A DNA stretch of 64,000 bases. Origin: Streptomyces sp. NBC_00271 (GTDB lineage Bacteria; Actinomycetota; Actinomycetes; Streptomycetales; Streptomycetaceae). Both the position numbers and the translations under genes were made by a program. Shown piece by piece: positions 45,398 through 53,681 of the stretch (within the stretch, counting starts at the first letter, position 1; every line of letters begins with the position of its first letter). The DNA is taken from positions 5,146,001-5,210,000 of the forward strand of contig NZ_CP108070.1 in the NCBI RefSeq assembly GCF_036178845.1. The letters run 5' to 3'. The notes under the pieces were generated by a model, which saw only the letters and a program-made list of their open reading frames with translations, was not told the DNA's origin and made no database searches.

Positions 45398-45568
45398 GCG
45401 GAAGCCTTTCACGTGACAGCAGGTGACTACGCGACGTGTGAGTCGCGTTGACGAGTGAACGTATCCGCACCCGAACGCTTGTCACAAGTCGATGCAGCGT
45501 AGATCACGTGAAGATCACAGAGTTGAGTACGCGTCAGGTTTGAGCGCCCGTAGGTGTATGGTCGCCCG

Positions 45569-46852
45569 CTATCGCGAGACCGGTACCGGAGGCGTGAACT
45601 CCACTGGAAGCGTGCGCAATCCGCGCATAATGAGCCCGCCGCGCCAGCGCAAATCGGCCGAATCCCCCGCGAGTTGGAGGTCGGGGAGACGGGTGAGGAG
45701 GGTGGCGAGCGCGGTCTGACCCTCCAGGCGGGCGAGCGGGGCGCCGAGGCAGTAGTGGATGCCGTGGCCGTAGCCGAGGTGTTGGTTGTCACGGCGGGAG
45801 AGGTCGAGCGTGTCCGGCCGTTCGAACCGCGCGGGGTCACGGTCCGCAGCCGCGAGGACCACGAGGACGGGGTCGCCGGGCGCGATGCCTTGACCGCCGA
45901 TGCACACGGCCTCGGTCGCGAACCGCCACGTGGCCAGTTCCACGGGCCCGTCGTATCGGAGGAGTTCCTCGACGCCGGTCTCGAGGAGTTCGCGTTCACG
46001 GGCGGCGAGGGACTTCTGCAGGCGCGCGCGCTGCTCGGGGTGGGTGAGGAGGGCGTACGTGCCGTTGCCGATGAGATTGACGGTCGTCTCGAACCCGGCG
46101 AAGAGCAGGATGAAGGCCATGGCGGCGGCCTCGTTCTCCGTGAGGTGCTCGCCGTGGTCGGACGCGCGGATGAGACCGGAGATGAGGTCCTCACCGGGCG
46201 CGGGCGTGTCGGGAAGGCCTTCCCGCTTCTTGTGAATGAGCTCGAGCAGATACCCGCGCATCTTCTTGACCGACCGCGCGACCCCGCCCCGCGGTCCGCC
46301 ACCGTGCCGGATCATCATCCCCGCCCAGTCCCGGAAGTCGTCCTGGTCCTCGCGGGGCACGCCCAGCAGGTCGCAGATGGCGTAAATGGGGAGCGGGAAC
46401 GCGAACTCGTGGATCAGGTCCGCGGAACCCTTCGCCGCGAACTGGTCGATCAGTTGATCGGTGAGCTCCTGCACGCGCGGCGCGAACTCGGCCACCCGTC
46501 GCGGCGTGAACGCCTTCGAGACCAGCCGCCGCAGCCGGGTGTGGTCCGGCGGGTCGATGTTCAGCAGATGCGTCATCAACTCGGCCTTGCGCTCCCCCGG
46601 AATACCCGTCTTCCCTTTCGCATGGGCGGGTTCGTCGTGGTGCGCCGGATTCTTGCTGAGCCGCGTGTCGGCGAGCGCCTGCTTGGCGTCCGCGTACCGC
46701 GTCACCAGCCAGGCCTCCACCCCACTCGGCAGCCGCGTCCTGTGCACGGGGGCGTGCTCCCGCAGCCAGGCGTACGCGGGGTAGGGGTCGCTGGCGAACT
46801 CCCAGGTGAAGAGTTCCGGGGCGGGGCTGAACGGCGGCGGCTGATCGGTCAC
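45569..46852 (-). CDS. Cytochrome P450
   Basis: 427 aa soluble class I P450, start taken as GTG 46852 (TDQPPPFSPAPEL); longer frames to 46933 run into the divergent promoter. Motifs: I-helix LLFAGFETT, K-helix EELLRYDGP (ExxR: E-L-L-R), and heme loop GYGHGIHYCLGAPLAR with the axial Cys. Resembles CYP107/CYP105-type tailoring and catabolic enzymes; substrate unknown. No ferredoxin gene follows. Divergent from the flavohemoprotein. Confidence 0.9.
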   Translation of the reverse strand: MTDQPPPFSPAPELFTWEFASDPYPAYAWLREHAPVHRTRLPSGVEAWLVTRYADAKQALADTRLSKNPAHHDEPAHAKGKTGIPGERKAELMTHLLNIDPPDHTRLRRLVSKAFTPRRVAEFAPRVQELTDQLIDQFAAKGSADLIHEFAFPLPIYAICDLLGVPREDQDDFRDWAGMMIRHGGGPRGGVARSVKKMRGYLLELIHKKREGLPDTPAPGEDLISGLIRASDHGEHLTENEAAAMAFILLFAGFETTVNLIGNGTYALLTHPEQRARLQKSLAARERELLETGVEELLRYDGPVELATWRFATEAVCIGGQGIAPGDPVLVVLAAADRDPARFERPDTLDLSRRDNQHLGYGHGIHYCLGAPLARLEGQTALATLLTRLPDLQLAGDSADLRWRGGLIMRGLRTLPVEFTPPVPVSR

Positions 46853-46961
46853 TCCCTGACGGTATCCGGAGGGAGGGGGAGCGGGGTGGGGGCGGTATGC
46901 GTGTGGGGGCGATGCAGAACGCGCCCCATTCATCCCGGGCTATCCCGAAATCGACTGCTGT

Positions 46962-46992
46962 TTGACTCCACGGCTCGCCTCCTCCCTAAATT
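46962..46992 (+). promoter_or_regulatory. Candidate leaderless promoter of flavohemoprotein gene
   Basis: TTGACT (46962-46967) and TAAATT (46987-46992) are 19 bp apart; the -10 ends six bases before the GTG at 46999, so transcription would begin at or near the start codon. No ribosome site precedes the GTG, which fits a leaderless mRNA. Confidence 0.5.
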
Positions 46993-46998
46993 CGCGCC

Positions 46999-48210
46999 GT
47001 GGACCCCGAAATACTCAGATCCAGCTTCGCGGTCGTCGAGAGACGGGCCGAGTTCGCGGTCAAGTACTTCTACTCGCATCTCTTCCGGCACAACCCGGAT
47101 GTCCGCGGGCTCTTCCCCCTGGACTTCCCGGAGGACATGGAGCGACAGCGGGACCGGTTGTTCGCGGCACTCACATATGTGATGGAGCGGCTGGAGGATC
47201 CGACGCTGCCGGGGTACCTGCGGGAGCTGGGACGGGACCACCGGAAGTACCTGGCCGAGCCGGAGCACTACGCCGCCGTGGGGGCGAGCCTGATCGCCGC
47301 GTTCGCCGCCGTCGCGGGGTCGGCCTGGAGCGCGGAGGCGGAGAAGGCCTGGGCCGAGGCGTACGGGGCGATCACGAACGTCATGCTCCAAGGCGCGTGG
47401 GAGGCACAGCACGAGGGTGAACCGCCCTGGTGGGACGCCGAGGTCGTGTCCCGGACCCGGCACGGCGACGACCTCGTCGTACTGACCCTCCGCCCGCACC
47501 AGCGGCTGCGCTACTCCCCCGGCCAGTACGTCAGCGTCAGCGTCCCCCATCTGCCGGGCATCTGGCGCCCGTACTCGCTCGGCAACGCGCCCCGCGCCGA
47601 CCACACCGTCGACCTGCACGTCAGCCGCGTGGAGGACGGGGTGCTGTCCACCGCCCTGGTCCGCCAGACCCGGGAGGGCGATGTCCTGCGGCTCGGCGCA
47701 CCCGGCGGCGCCCTGACCCTGCGGGCGCCGGTGGAACGGCCGCTGACCCTCATCGCGGCCGGCACCGGATGGGCCCCCGTCAAGGCGCTGCTCCAGCAAC
47801 TGGACGCCACGCACGAGGCCCGGCTGTTCCTCGTGGCCCGCGACACCTCGTACCTCTACGACCGGTCGGCCGTGGAACGACTCCAGTCCCGGTTACCCCG
47901 CCTCGGCGTCACCTTCATCACCCCCGCACCCGGCCGCCCCAAGGCCCAGGCCACCGAGCGCCTGCTGACCGCGCTGGGCAACCGCGCAGGCTGGGCCCGC
48001 CACGACGTCTATCTCGCCGGGCCGCCCCAGCTCGTCGAAGAGATCGCCGAGGCCCTTCCCGCCCTCGGCACCCCGCCGGAACAGATCTTCCACGACCTCC
48101 TCCCACCCGCCGACCCCAGCCGCCCCCGCCCGCTGGGCCCCGCGGAGTGGCTCCTGGACCGCCCCCACCCCAACTGGCACAACCCGACAAGCCGCGCCCC
48201 CCACACGTAG
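46999..48210 (+). CDS. Flavohemoprotein (globin-FAD/NAD reductase) with a TTA codon
   Basis: 403 aa. Residues 1-135 are a globin with the proximal His in LGRDHRKYLAEPEHY; residues 140-400 form a ferredoxin-reductase-like module (RYSPGQYVSVSVP and RPYSL for FAD, AAGTGWAPVKALL for NAD(P)H). Expected activity is nitric oxide dioxygenase, protecting against NO. The C-terminus is Pro/Arg-rich beyond the usual end. Codon 299 (47893-47895) is TTA, a rare codon read only by bldA tRNA. Probably leaderless. Divergent from the P450. Confidence 0.88.
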   Translation: MDPEILRSSFAVVERRAEFAVKYFYSHLFRHNPDVRGLFPLDFPEDMERQRDRLFAALTYVMERLEDPTLPGYLRELGRDHRKYLAEPEHYAAVGASLIAAFAAVAGSAWSAEAEKAWAEAYGAITNVMLQGAWEAQHEGEPPWWDAEVVSRTRHGDDLVVLTLRPHQRLRYSPGQYVSVSVPHLPGIWRPYSLGNAPRADHTVDLHVSRVEDGVLSTALVRQTREGDVLRLGAPGGALTLRAPVERPLTLIAAGTGWAPVKALLQQLDATHEARLFLVARDTSYLYDRSAVERLQSRLPRLGVTFITPAPGRPKAQATERLLTALGNRAGWARHDVYLAGPPQLVEEIAEALPALGTPPEQIFHDLLPPADPSRPRPLGPAEWLLDRPHPNWHNPTSRAPHT

Positions 48211-48268
48211 CCCTGGGGTCCCTCCCCCTCCCCCTCCCCTCCCCCTCTCCCACCCCGTTTCCGCTTCC

Positions 48269-49255
48269 TCAGCCCGTCTCCGTCGCCCGGATCGCGTCCC
48301 GGTAGGCCCGCGCCGCCGCGCGCAGGGCCGCCTCCGGGTCCACTCCCTCGGCCTCCGCGTGGGCGGCCACGGCCAGCAGTTCGTAGCCGACGCCTTCGCC
48401 TCGGGGGAGTTCGACCTCAAGTCCCGCCGTGCGCACGCGCGATGCCAGCTTCGCCGCGAGGGCCAGGCCCGGCTGGCCCAGCGGTATCCCCTCCGTCACG
48501 GACGTCCGCCGCTTCTCCTCGGCCTTGGTGCGCAGCCAGTGCTCCTTGACCTCCTCGGGGGTCGTGGCCGTCTCGTCGCCGAACACGTGCGGGTGGCGGT
48601 GGATCAGCTTGGCGACGATGCCGCCGGCCACGTCGTCGATGGAGAAGGGAGCCTCGGCGTCCTCCTCCGCGATCCTGGCGTGGAAGACGACCTGGAGCAG
48701 CACGTCGCCGAGCTCTTCCCTGAGCTCGTCCCGGTCGCCCTCCTCGATCGCCTCGACGAGCTCGTACGCCTCCTCGATCCCGTATTTCGCGAGGCCCTTG
48801 TGGGTCTGCTGGGACGACCACGGGCACTCGACGCGGATGCGGTCCATGACCTGGACGAGGTCGAGAAGGCGGGCGCCCGGCAGGTCGTACGAGGCCGGGA
48901 GCAGCTCCAGGTCGGGCATCTGTATGCGGCCGGAGCCGGCGAGGCGGGCCAGGCCGTCGGTGAGGCGCGGCTCGCCCTCCCCGGTGGCGACGACGACCAC
49001 CGTGCGGCCACCGGCGCAGGCGTCCACCAGGTCCTGGGCATCGGGGGAAGCCTCGTCGACGGTGATGCCCGCCTCACGCAGATAGGGCAGCTGCGGATGT
49101 GCGCCGTCCGCGCACAGCACCTGGTCGGCGGCGCGCAGCACCTGCCAGGCGGGCCAGGACAGCAGCCCGGGGGCGACGCGGTGGCTGGTGGTGAGCAGGA
49201 CGATACGGCCGGGGTCGGGAACCGGGGCGGTGGCGTCGGAGCTGGTTGCGTTCAC
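48269..49255 (-). CDS. mazG: Nucleoside triphosphate pyrophosphohydrolase
   Basis: 328 aa; GTG 49255 (NATSSDATAPVPD) taken as start, a few codons before it are possible. The N-terminal ~115 residues (IVLLTTSHRVAPGLLSWPAW) look like the remnant tetrapyrrole methylase-like domain found in YabN/actinobacterial MazG. The MazG domain follows with the acidic metal site EEAYELVEAIEEGDRDELRE and LGDVLLQVVFHARIAEED. Hydrolyses non-canonical NTPs to NMP and pyrophosphate in the cytoplasm. Adjacent to a SurA-like gene on the same strand. Confidence 0.9.
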   Translation of the reverse strand: MNATSSDATAPVPDPGRIVLLTTSHRVAPGLLSWPAWQVLRAADQVLCADGAHPQLPYLREAGITVDEASPDAQDLVDACAGGRTVVVVATGEGEPRLTDGLARLAGSGRIQMPDLELLPASYDLPGARLLDLVQVMDRIRVECPWSSQQTHKGLAKYGIEEAYELVEAIEEGDRDELREELGDVLLQVVFHARIAEEDAEAPFSIDDVAGGIVAKLIHRHPHVFGDETATTPEEVKEHWLRTKAEEKRRTSVTEGIPLGQPGLALAAKLASRVRTAGLEVELPRGEGVGYELLAVAAHAEAEGVDPEAALRAAARAYRDAIRATETG

Positions 49256-49417
49256 CCCACGAACGTAACCCACGCCACCGACGCCCCCAGGAGTTATCCA
49301 CAGGCCGGGAGGCGACCGACCCGTTTATCCACAGCCCCGTCCCCAGGCCAGTACCCGGCGTTGCCCCATGACCTACTGGGCTCTCACCGACCTACTGACT
49401 ACTGACCTACCGACCTA

Positions 49418-50077
49418 CTACGCCGTCTGCTGCGTCCCCGTCGACGTGACTTCCCGCAGCCAGGGCGTCTTCACATCGACGCGGCTGCTCTTCTGGACGT
49501 CCCAGGCGCCGTAGCGCGGGTTCAGATCGACGTTCAGCTTCTTGGACGCGTCGGACATGGCCTTCCAGAACATGGCCTTGCCGTCGGTGGTGTTCATGTC
49601 GGCACCGAGCGCGGCGGCGAGCTTCTGGGCCTCGATCTCGGTACGGAGGTTGTCGTCGAGACGCTGGGGAGCCACCCCGTACTGCTGCAGCCAGGCCGTC
49701 TCCAGCGCCTTCGCACCGCCCGCCTGGCCCTCCAGCGTCGCCCGCATCCGCTGGGTGTCCGCGCGGGTGACGCTCACGCCCGCGTCCTTGGCGGCCCGGT
49801 CGAGAACCTGGTCGAGGACCATGGTGCGCAGGGTGTCGCGGCCGAGGCTGCCGGTCTTGGCGACGACCTGCTCGTACTGGGCCTCGTCCTTGACGGCGGC
49901 CCGCTGTGCCGAGCGCACCTCGTTCACCCGGCTCTCCAACTGCGCGACCGTGATCCGACGGCCACCGACGACGGCCGCGGCGCCTGCGTGCGCCTCGCCA
50001 CCGCACGCCGTGAGAAGGGGGGCCGCTGCGACGATCGCGGCGGAGAGGACGAACACGGTGCGACGGCGGCGGTGCAA
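49418..50077 (-). CDS. SurA N-terminal domain lipoprotein
   Basis: 219 aa from TTG 50077, chosen because GGGAGG lies five bases upstream and it yields a standard signal (RRRTVFVLSAAIVAAAPLLTAC) with lipobox LTAC at about residue 24. The mature part is helical and resembles the SurA/PrsA N-terminal chaperone region (RITVAQLESRVNEVRSAQRA, LGRDTLRTMVLDQVLDRAAK) without a PPIase domain. Likely a lipid-anchored secretion chaperone. Upstream of mazG on the minus strand. Confidence 0.82.
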   Translation of the reverse strand: MHRRRRTVFVLSAAIVAAAPLLTACGGEAHAGAAAVVGGRRITVAQLESRVNEVRSAQRAAVKDEAQYEQVVAKTGSLGRDTLRTMVLDQVLDRAAKDAGVSVTRADTQRMRATLEGQAGGAKALETAWLQQYGVAPQRLDDNLRTEIEAQKLAAALGADMNTTDGKAMFWKAMSDASKKLNVDLNPRYGAWDVQKSSRVDVKTPWLREVTSTGTQQTA

Positions 50078-50231
50078 GGAAACCTCCCGAGGAGATTGTG
50101 CGACGGTGCACAAAGTCTTGCGGTGATCGATGGTAGGCAGTGGCCCGGCTCTCGGCCAGCCATTCGACCAACGATTCGCGGAGACTTCAGATACCGGCGC
50201 GGCCGACGTGACGAGCGGGACGGCCACCGTC

Positions 50232-50313
50232 CGCTCGTACGACCGTTCACATGCGCTCGTACGACCGATCAGATCAACTCGTGCGACCGATCAAGTCCGG
50301 TCGCACGACCGGC
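50232..50313. repeat. Degenerate ~23-bp direct repeats
   Basis: CGCTCGTACGACCG at 50232-50245 and 50254-50267, then related CTCGTGCGACCGATC and GTCGCACGACCGG copies. Lies in the 281-bp gap between the BMP-like and SurA-like genes. Confidence 0.7.
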
Positions 50314-50358
50314 CCGTCGGGGCGTACGGCGGATCGCGTCCTGTCGTACCGGCCCCGG

Positions 50359-51000
50359 CTAACCGCGCGTCTTGACCTCGCGCTCGACGACCCCGGCGAC
50401 CTCGGCGCGCAGTCCGTCGCCGACGCGCGTCACGGTGATGTTCTTGGCGCCCGTGGAATCGGCTCCGGCGTCCCCCACCAGCACGAAGTCGACCTTCTGG
50501 TACTGCGGGGCGGTCTGCGTGGCCGCCGTGACCTCGGGTTTTCCGGTCGCGACGACCACGTCGCAGGACCGCTGGAGCAGGCCGTTGAGGTAGGGCCGCG
50601 CGTTGGCCGCGGACTGTTCACCGGTCACCGGGACGTAGCTCACACGCGCGTGCGTCTTGAGGGACGCGTCCTGCATGCCCTGCCAGACCTCGGCCGCCGT
50701 GGTCCCGGCCGTGATCCCGTCCTTGCCGGTCAGCAGGCAGGCGTCGACGTCCTTGTAGTGGCGGGCCCGGGTGTCGGGCGCCTGTCGCTTCGTGTCGGTG
50801 CGGGAGAGGAAGTAGCCGGTGACGGCGACCGCGACCGCGACGATCACGGCACCCGCCACCATCGCGACACCTCTGCCGCCCAGCACACGCGGCCACTGGA
50901 GTACCGCCCGCACACCGGCGCCGAGCCTCGACTCCTGCGTGGCGTCGCGCGCCGCCTTCGCGCGCTGCGCCTGCGGCACCTGCCTGACCCGCTTGACCAC
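50359..51000 (-). CDS. Membrane-anchored BMP-like protein, apparently short
   Basis: 213 aa, GTG at 51000. Cytoplasmic basic N-terminus (~45 aa), one hydrophobic segment (VAMVAGAVIVAVAVAVTGYF), then an external domain whose pattern (KDVDACLLTGKDGITAGTTA, CDVVVATGKPEVTAATQ) recalls the BMP/Med purine-binding family but covers only about half of it. Could be an evolved shorter form or a truncated relic. No transporter genes are near. The gap 51001-51226 has imperfect GTGCGGCC repeats and no gene. Confidence 0.65.
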   Translation of the reverse strand: MVKRVRQVPQAQRAKAARDATQESRLGAGVRAVLQWPRVLGGRGVAMVAGAVIVAVAVAVTGYFLSRTDTKRQAPDTRARHYKDVDACLLTGKDGITAGTTAAEVWQGMQDASLKTHARVSYVPVTGEQSAANARPYLNGLLQRSCDVVVATGKPEVTAATQTAPQYQKVDFVLVGDAGADSTGAKNITVTRVGDGLRAEVAGVVEREVKTRG

Positions 51001-51226
51001 GTGGTTCCCGTACTTCCGCTTCTTCGGTCTTCCGCGCTTCCGTTGCTTTCGTGCGGCCCGTGCGGCCGATGCGACCCGTGCGGCCGGTCCCGCCGGTCCG
51101 GCCGGTGCGCCGCTGGTACCCGACGCGCCGGGGCCAGACCGTCCAGGCGTGCACCGCCGCGCCGACCATCGACACCAGGATCAGGAGCACGTCGTCCGCG
51201 AACTCGAGGCCGTGGGTGGTCTCGGG

Positions 51227-52054
51227 TCAGCCGGTGATGGCGACCGGCGCGTCCCAGGCGTCGCGGTCCACGGTGATCGTGTAACCGCCGATGGTCTCCT
51301 TGCTGTTGACCATGTACTGGTGGGCGCGGCTGTGGCCGGTGAACTGGGTGGAACCCCACGGCCAGTCCGAGGTCGTCGTGTTGGCCTTGTCCCACAGCGC
51401 GTACCAGAGGTTGCCCGGCAGGTCCGTCTTGTCGGTCGCGGTCGCGATGGCCTTGGCGCTGGAGCTGGTGAAGCCGTAGAACCCGGTCCGGTACGTCTTG
51501 GCGTGCAGCGCCTTGTCGAAGGCGCGTACGTAGGTCAGCGTGGCCTTGTTGCACGCCGCGTTCGTGATGTCGTACGACTCCATGTCCAGGTAGATCGGGC
51601 TGCCCGCCTTCATGCCCAGCGCGGACGCCTTGGCCACCGCGTCCGCGGCGTCGGTGGCGCCGAGCGAGGCGGCGTTGGTGGCGGTGAGCTTCTCCGGGTT
51701 GGAGCCGGTCTGGCAGGACGGCTGGGCGCCGACGTACAGCGGGATGAGCTTCCAGCCCAGGGTGCTGACCGACTTCACCCAGGACGCGGTGAGGTTGGGC
51801 TGGCTGCAGCCGCGGTTCTTGCCGCCGATGTAGACGGCGGCGGCTCCGTAGAAGCCGGTGTGCCAGGCCTTCATCGCCGTCAGCGAGGGTGCGGCACAGG
51901 TGTCGAAGGCCCGGCCCGTGAACGTCCGCTGGGCGGGCCAGGTGGTCGCCGCCATGGACGTCTGCGCCGCGATCCCGGCCCCGGCGACCACGGCCGCGCC
52001 TGCCGTCGCCCAAGCGATGTAACGGCCCTTCTTAGACATCCGATGGCTGGACAT
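51227..52054 (-). CDS. Secreted DUF1906 (glycoside-hydrolase-like) protein
   Basis: 275 aa from ATG 52054 (a GGGGTGGGG stretch precedes it); ATGs at 52069 and 52039 are in frame. Export signal of ~40 residues ending near SMA-ATT. The mature domain FDTCAAPSLTAMKAWHTGFYGA, then PIYLDMESYD and GYTITVDRDAWD, matches DUF1906, a TIM-barrel related to GH25-like lysozymes (Rv2525c type). Likely acts on or binds cell-wall sugar. Divergent from the lipoprotein gene; the intervening 388 bp (52055-52442) holds both promoters and nothing else seen. Confidence 0.85.
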   Translation of the reverse strand: MSSHRMSKKGRYIAWATAGAAVVAGAGIAAQTSMAATTWPAQRTFTGRAFDTCAAPSLTAMKAWHTGFYGAAAVYIGGKNRGCSQPNLTASWVKSVSTLGWKLIPLYVGAQPSCQTGSNPEKLTATNAASLGATDAADAVAKASALGMKAGSPIYLDMESYDITNAACNKATLTYVRAFDKALHAKTYRTGFYGFTSSSAKAIATATDKTDLPGNLWYALWDKANTTTSDWPWGSTQFTGHSRAHQYMVNSKETIGGYTITVDRDAWDAPVAITG

Positions 52055-52442
52055 CCCCACCCCATTCATGACACGCGCACGTCACGGCGCGCGGAGCGCG
52101 CAGAACATGCGGTCATATAGATCGAATCAAGACACTTCAAGACAGTTGGGCCCCGTCGGCGCCCATCCCGGCTCACCGACGAGAGAGGGTGACCGACCCC
52201 CGGCGCGCGGGGCGGATCGCACCGTAACCGACGCCACCCCCTTGATCGGGAAACCTCGTATCTCAATCGCCACAAGAATCCCTCAAGCCACGGCAAAACA
52301 TGGAGAGTCCATGGAACCCCGGCCCGATCGAGCCCCTCTTTTACCGATCTTTGGTACCCCGGTGGCTGTGCATGGCCTGTGCACCCATAGAGTCCGCTCG
52401 GTTCAACAGCACCACTTCTCAAAGAAGGACTCAGACATCCCG

Positions 52443-53159
52443 ATGCGTCACCCCTCTCGCACGGCCAAGGCCCTGCTCGCCGCAGCCGTGCTCCCGCTCG
52501 CCCTGGCGGCCTGCTCCTCCGGAACCACCGCTCAGCCCTCGTCCGCCAAGACGAAGCAGGCCAAGGACCCCAACGCCGGTCTGCTGACAGGCGCGCAACT
52601 CAAGAAGGCGCTGGCGCCCGCGTCCTTCTTCGCCACCGGTTTCGCGGTCGACCCCAGCGGTGCACGGGACTCCGGCACCACGTACACCGCCCCGAGTTCC
52701 TCCCCCGCGCCGAAGCCGGACTGCTCCCTGCTGGGCGGCACCAGCTGGATAACGATCACCGGCGACTCGGGGGTGTCCTTCGCCCAGAACGACTACGTCA
52801 GCAAGAACACGTCCGAGGACATCGCCCAGGAGATCGACACCTTCCGCGGAACGACCTCAACGACCGTGCTGACGAACCTGGAGAAGATCGCCACCACGTG
52901 CGCGACCTTCACCGACTCCGACACGCACACCAAGGTGAAGGTCACCGGCGCCACCACGCCCGGCCTGGGCGACGCCGCGTACACCATCACCCTGACCGAC
53001 AGCGCCTGGGAGAACGGCACGACCCTGATCGCCGTGCGCGCCGGCACCGACGTCGTCAGCGTCATGTCCACGGACGGGCACGACAACGGCGCCGCCACGG
53101 CGAAGAAGCTGGCGACCCGGATCGTGACGTCCCTGAAGGGCGAACACCAGCACGCATGA
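52443..53159 (+). CDS. DUF3558-like secreted lipoprotein
   Basis: 238 aa, ATG at 52443. Signal MRHPSRTAKALLAAAVLPLA with lipobox LAAC (Cys ~24). The mature protein has the two-Cys pattern (PDCSLLGGTSWITITGDSG and TTCATF) that I associate with DUF3558/LppX-like actinobacterial lipoproteins. Membrane-anchored outside; function unknown. Followed by a strong hairpin terminator. Confidence 0.72.
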   Translation: MRHPSRTAKALLAAAVLPLALAACSSGTTAQPSSAKTKQAKDPNAGLLTGAQLKKALAPASFFATGFAVDPSGARDSGTTYTAPSSSPAPKPDCSLLGGTSWITITGDSGVSFAQNDYVSKNTSEDIAQEIDTFRGTTSTTVLTNLEKIATTCATFTDSDTHTKVKVTGATTPGLGDAAYTITLTDSAWENGTTLIAVRAGTDVVSVMSTDGHDNGAATAKKLATRIVTSLKGEHQHA

Positions 53160-53181
53160 CCCATCGGGTGGGAACATGACA

Positions 53182-53220
53182 CCCCGAGATGTTTCTCGGA
53201 GCCCGGGAAACATCTCGGGG
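53182..53220 (+). terminator. Terminator after lipoprotein gene
   Basis: CCCCGAGATGTTTC and GAAACATCTCGGGG form perfect 14-bp arms with an 11-base loop, 22 bp after the stop. Confidence 0.88.
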
Positions 53221-53257
53221 GGGCTCGTAGGGCGCTGGTGAGTGCTCGGGGGGTGTG

Positions 53258-53632
53258 ATGGGCATGGGCAAGCGCTTGGAAGCCGGCTGGGCGCAGCGGC
53301 TCGCGTGGTCGGTTCTGGTGATCGTGTCGCTGGGGCTGCTGGTGTGGGTGCCGTTCCTGTATGTGGCGATCCGCCGCGGCCGGGGCTCGGACTGGGGCGC
53401 CTTCTCCGCGTTCGCGCTGTACGAGCTGGTGACGCTGTTGTGGACGACCATCGAGTCGGACGCGGGCGATCTCATCTTCGGCGCGGTCGTCATCTTCACT
53501 CTGGCGATGGCGGTCTGCCTGCTGTTGTTCGCGCTGTTCGACAAGCGCACGCCGAAGTACGCCGCGGCGAACGCGGGTCTGGTGCCGGGGCCCTTCCCGG
53601 GTCCGGCGCCGGGCAACCCGTATCTGCGCTGA
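53258..53632 (+). CDS. Small three-helix membrane protein
   Basis: 124 aa, ATG at 53258 (GTG 53255 also possible). Three hydrophobic segments: WSVLVIVSLGLLVWVPFLYV, FSAFALYELVTLLWTTI, and FGAVVIFTLAMAVCLLLFAL, with a Pro/Gly-rich C-terminal tail (PGPFPGPAPGNPYLR). Recurrent in Streptomyces; function unknown. Convergent with the M16 gene. Confidence 0.68.
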   Translation: MGMGKRLEAGWAQRLAWSVLVIVSLGLLVWVPFLYVAIRRGRGSDWGAFSAFALYELVTLLWTTIESDAGDLIFGAVVIFTLAMAVCLLLFALFDKRTPKYAAANAGLVPGPFPGPAPGNPYLR

Positions 53633-53681
53633 GGTCACCCGGAGACCCGCGTCCCCGTACGGGGTCGAGGCGCCGGGTGGT

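Noticed and set aside
45569..48210. P450/flavohemoprotein as start of a biosynthetic cluster
   Set aside because: No polyketide, peptide or terpene synthase, transporter or regulator adjoins; the neighbours are housekeeping genes.
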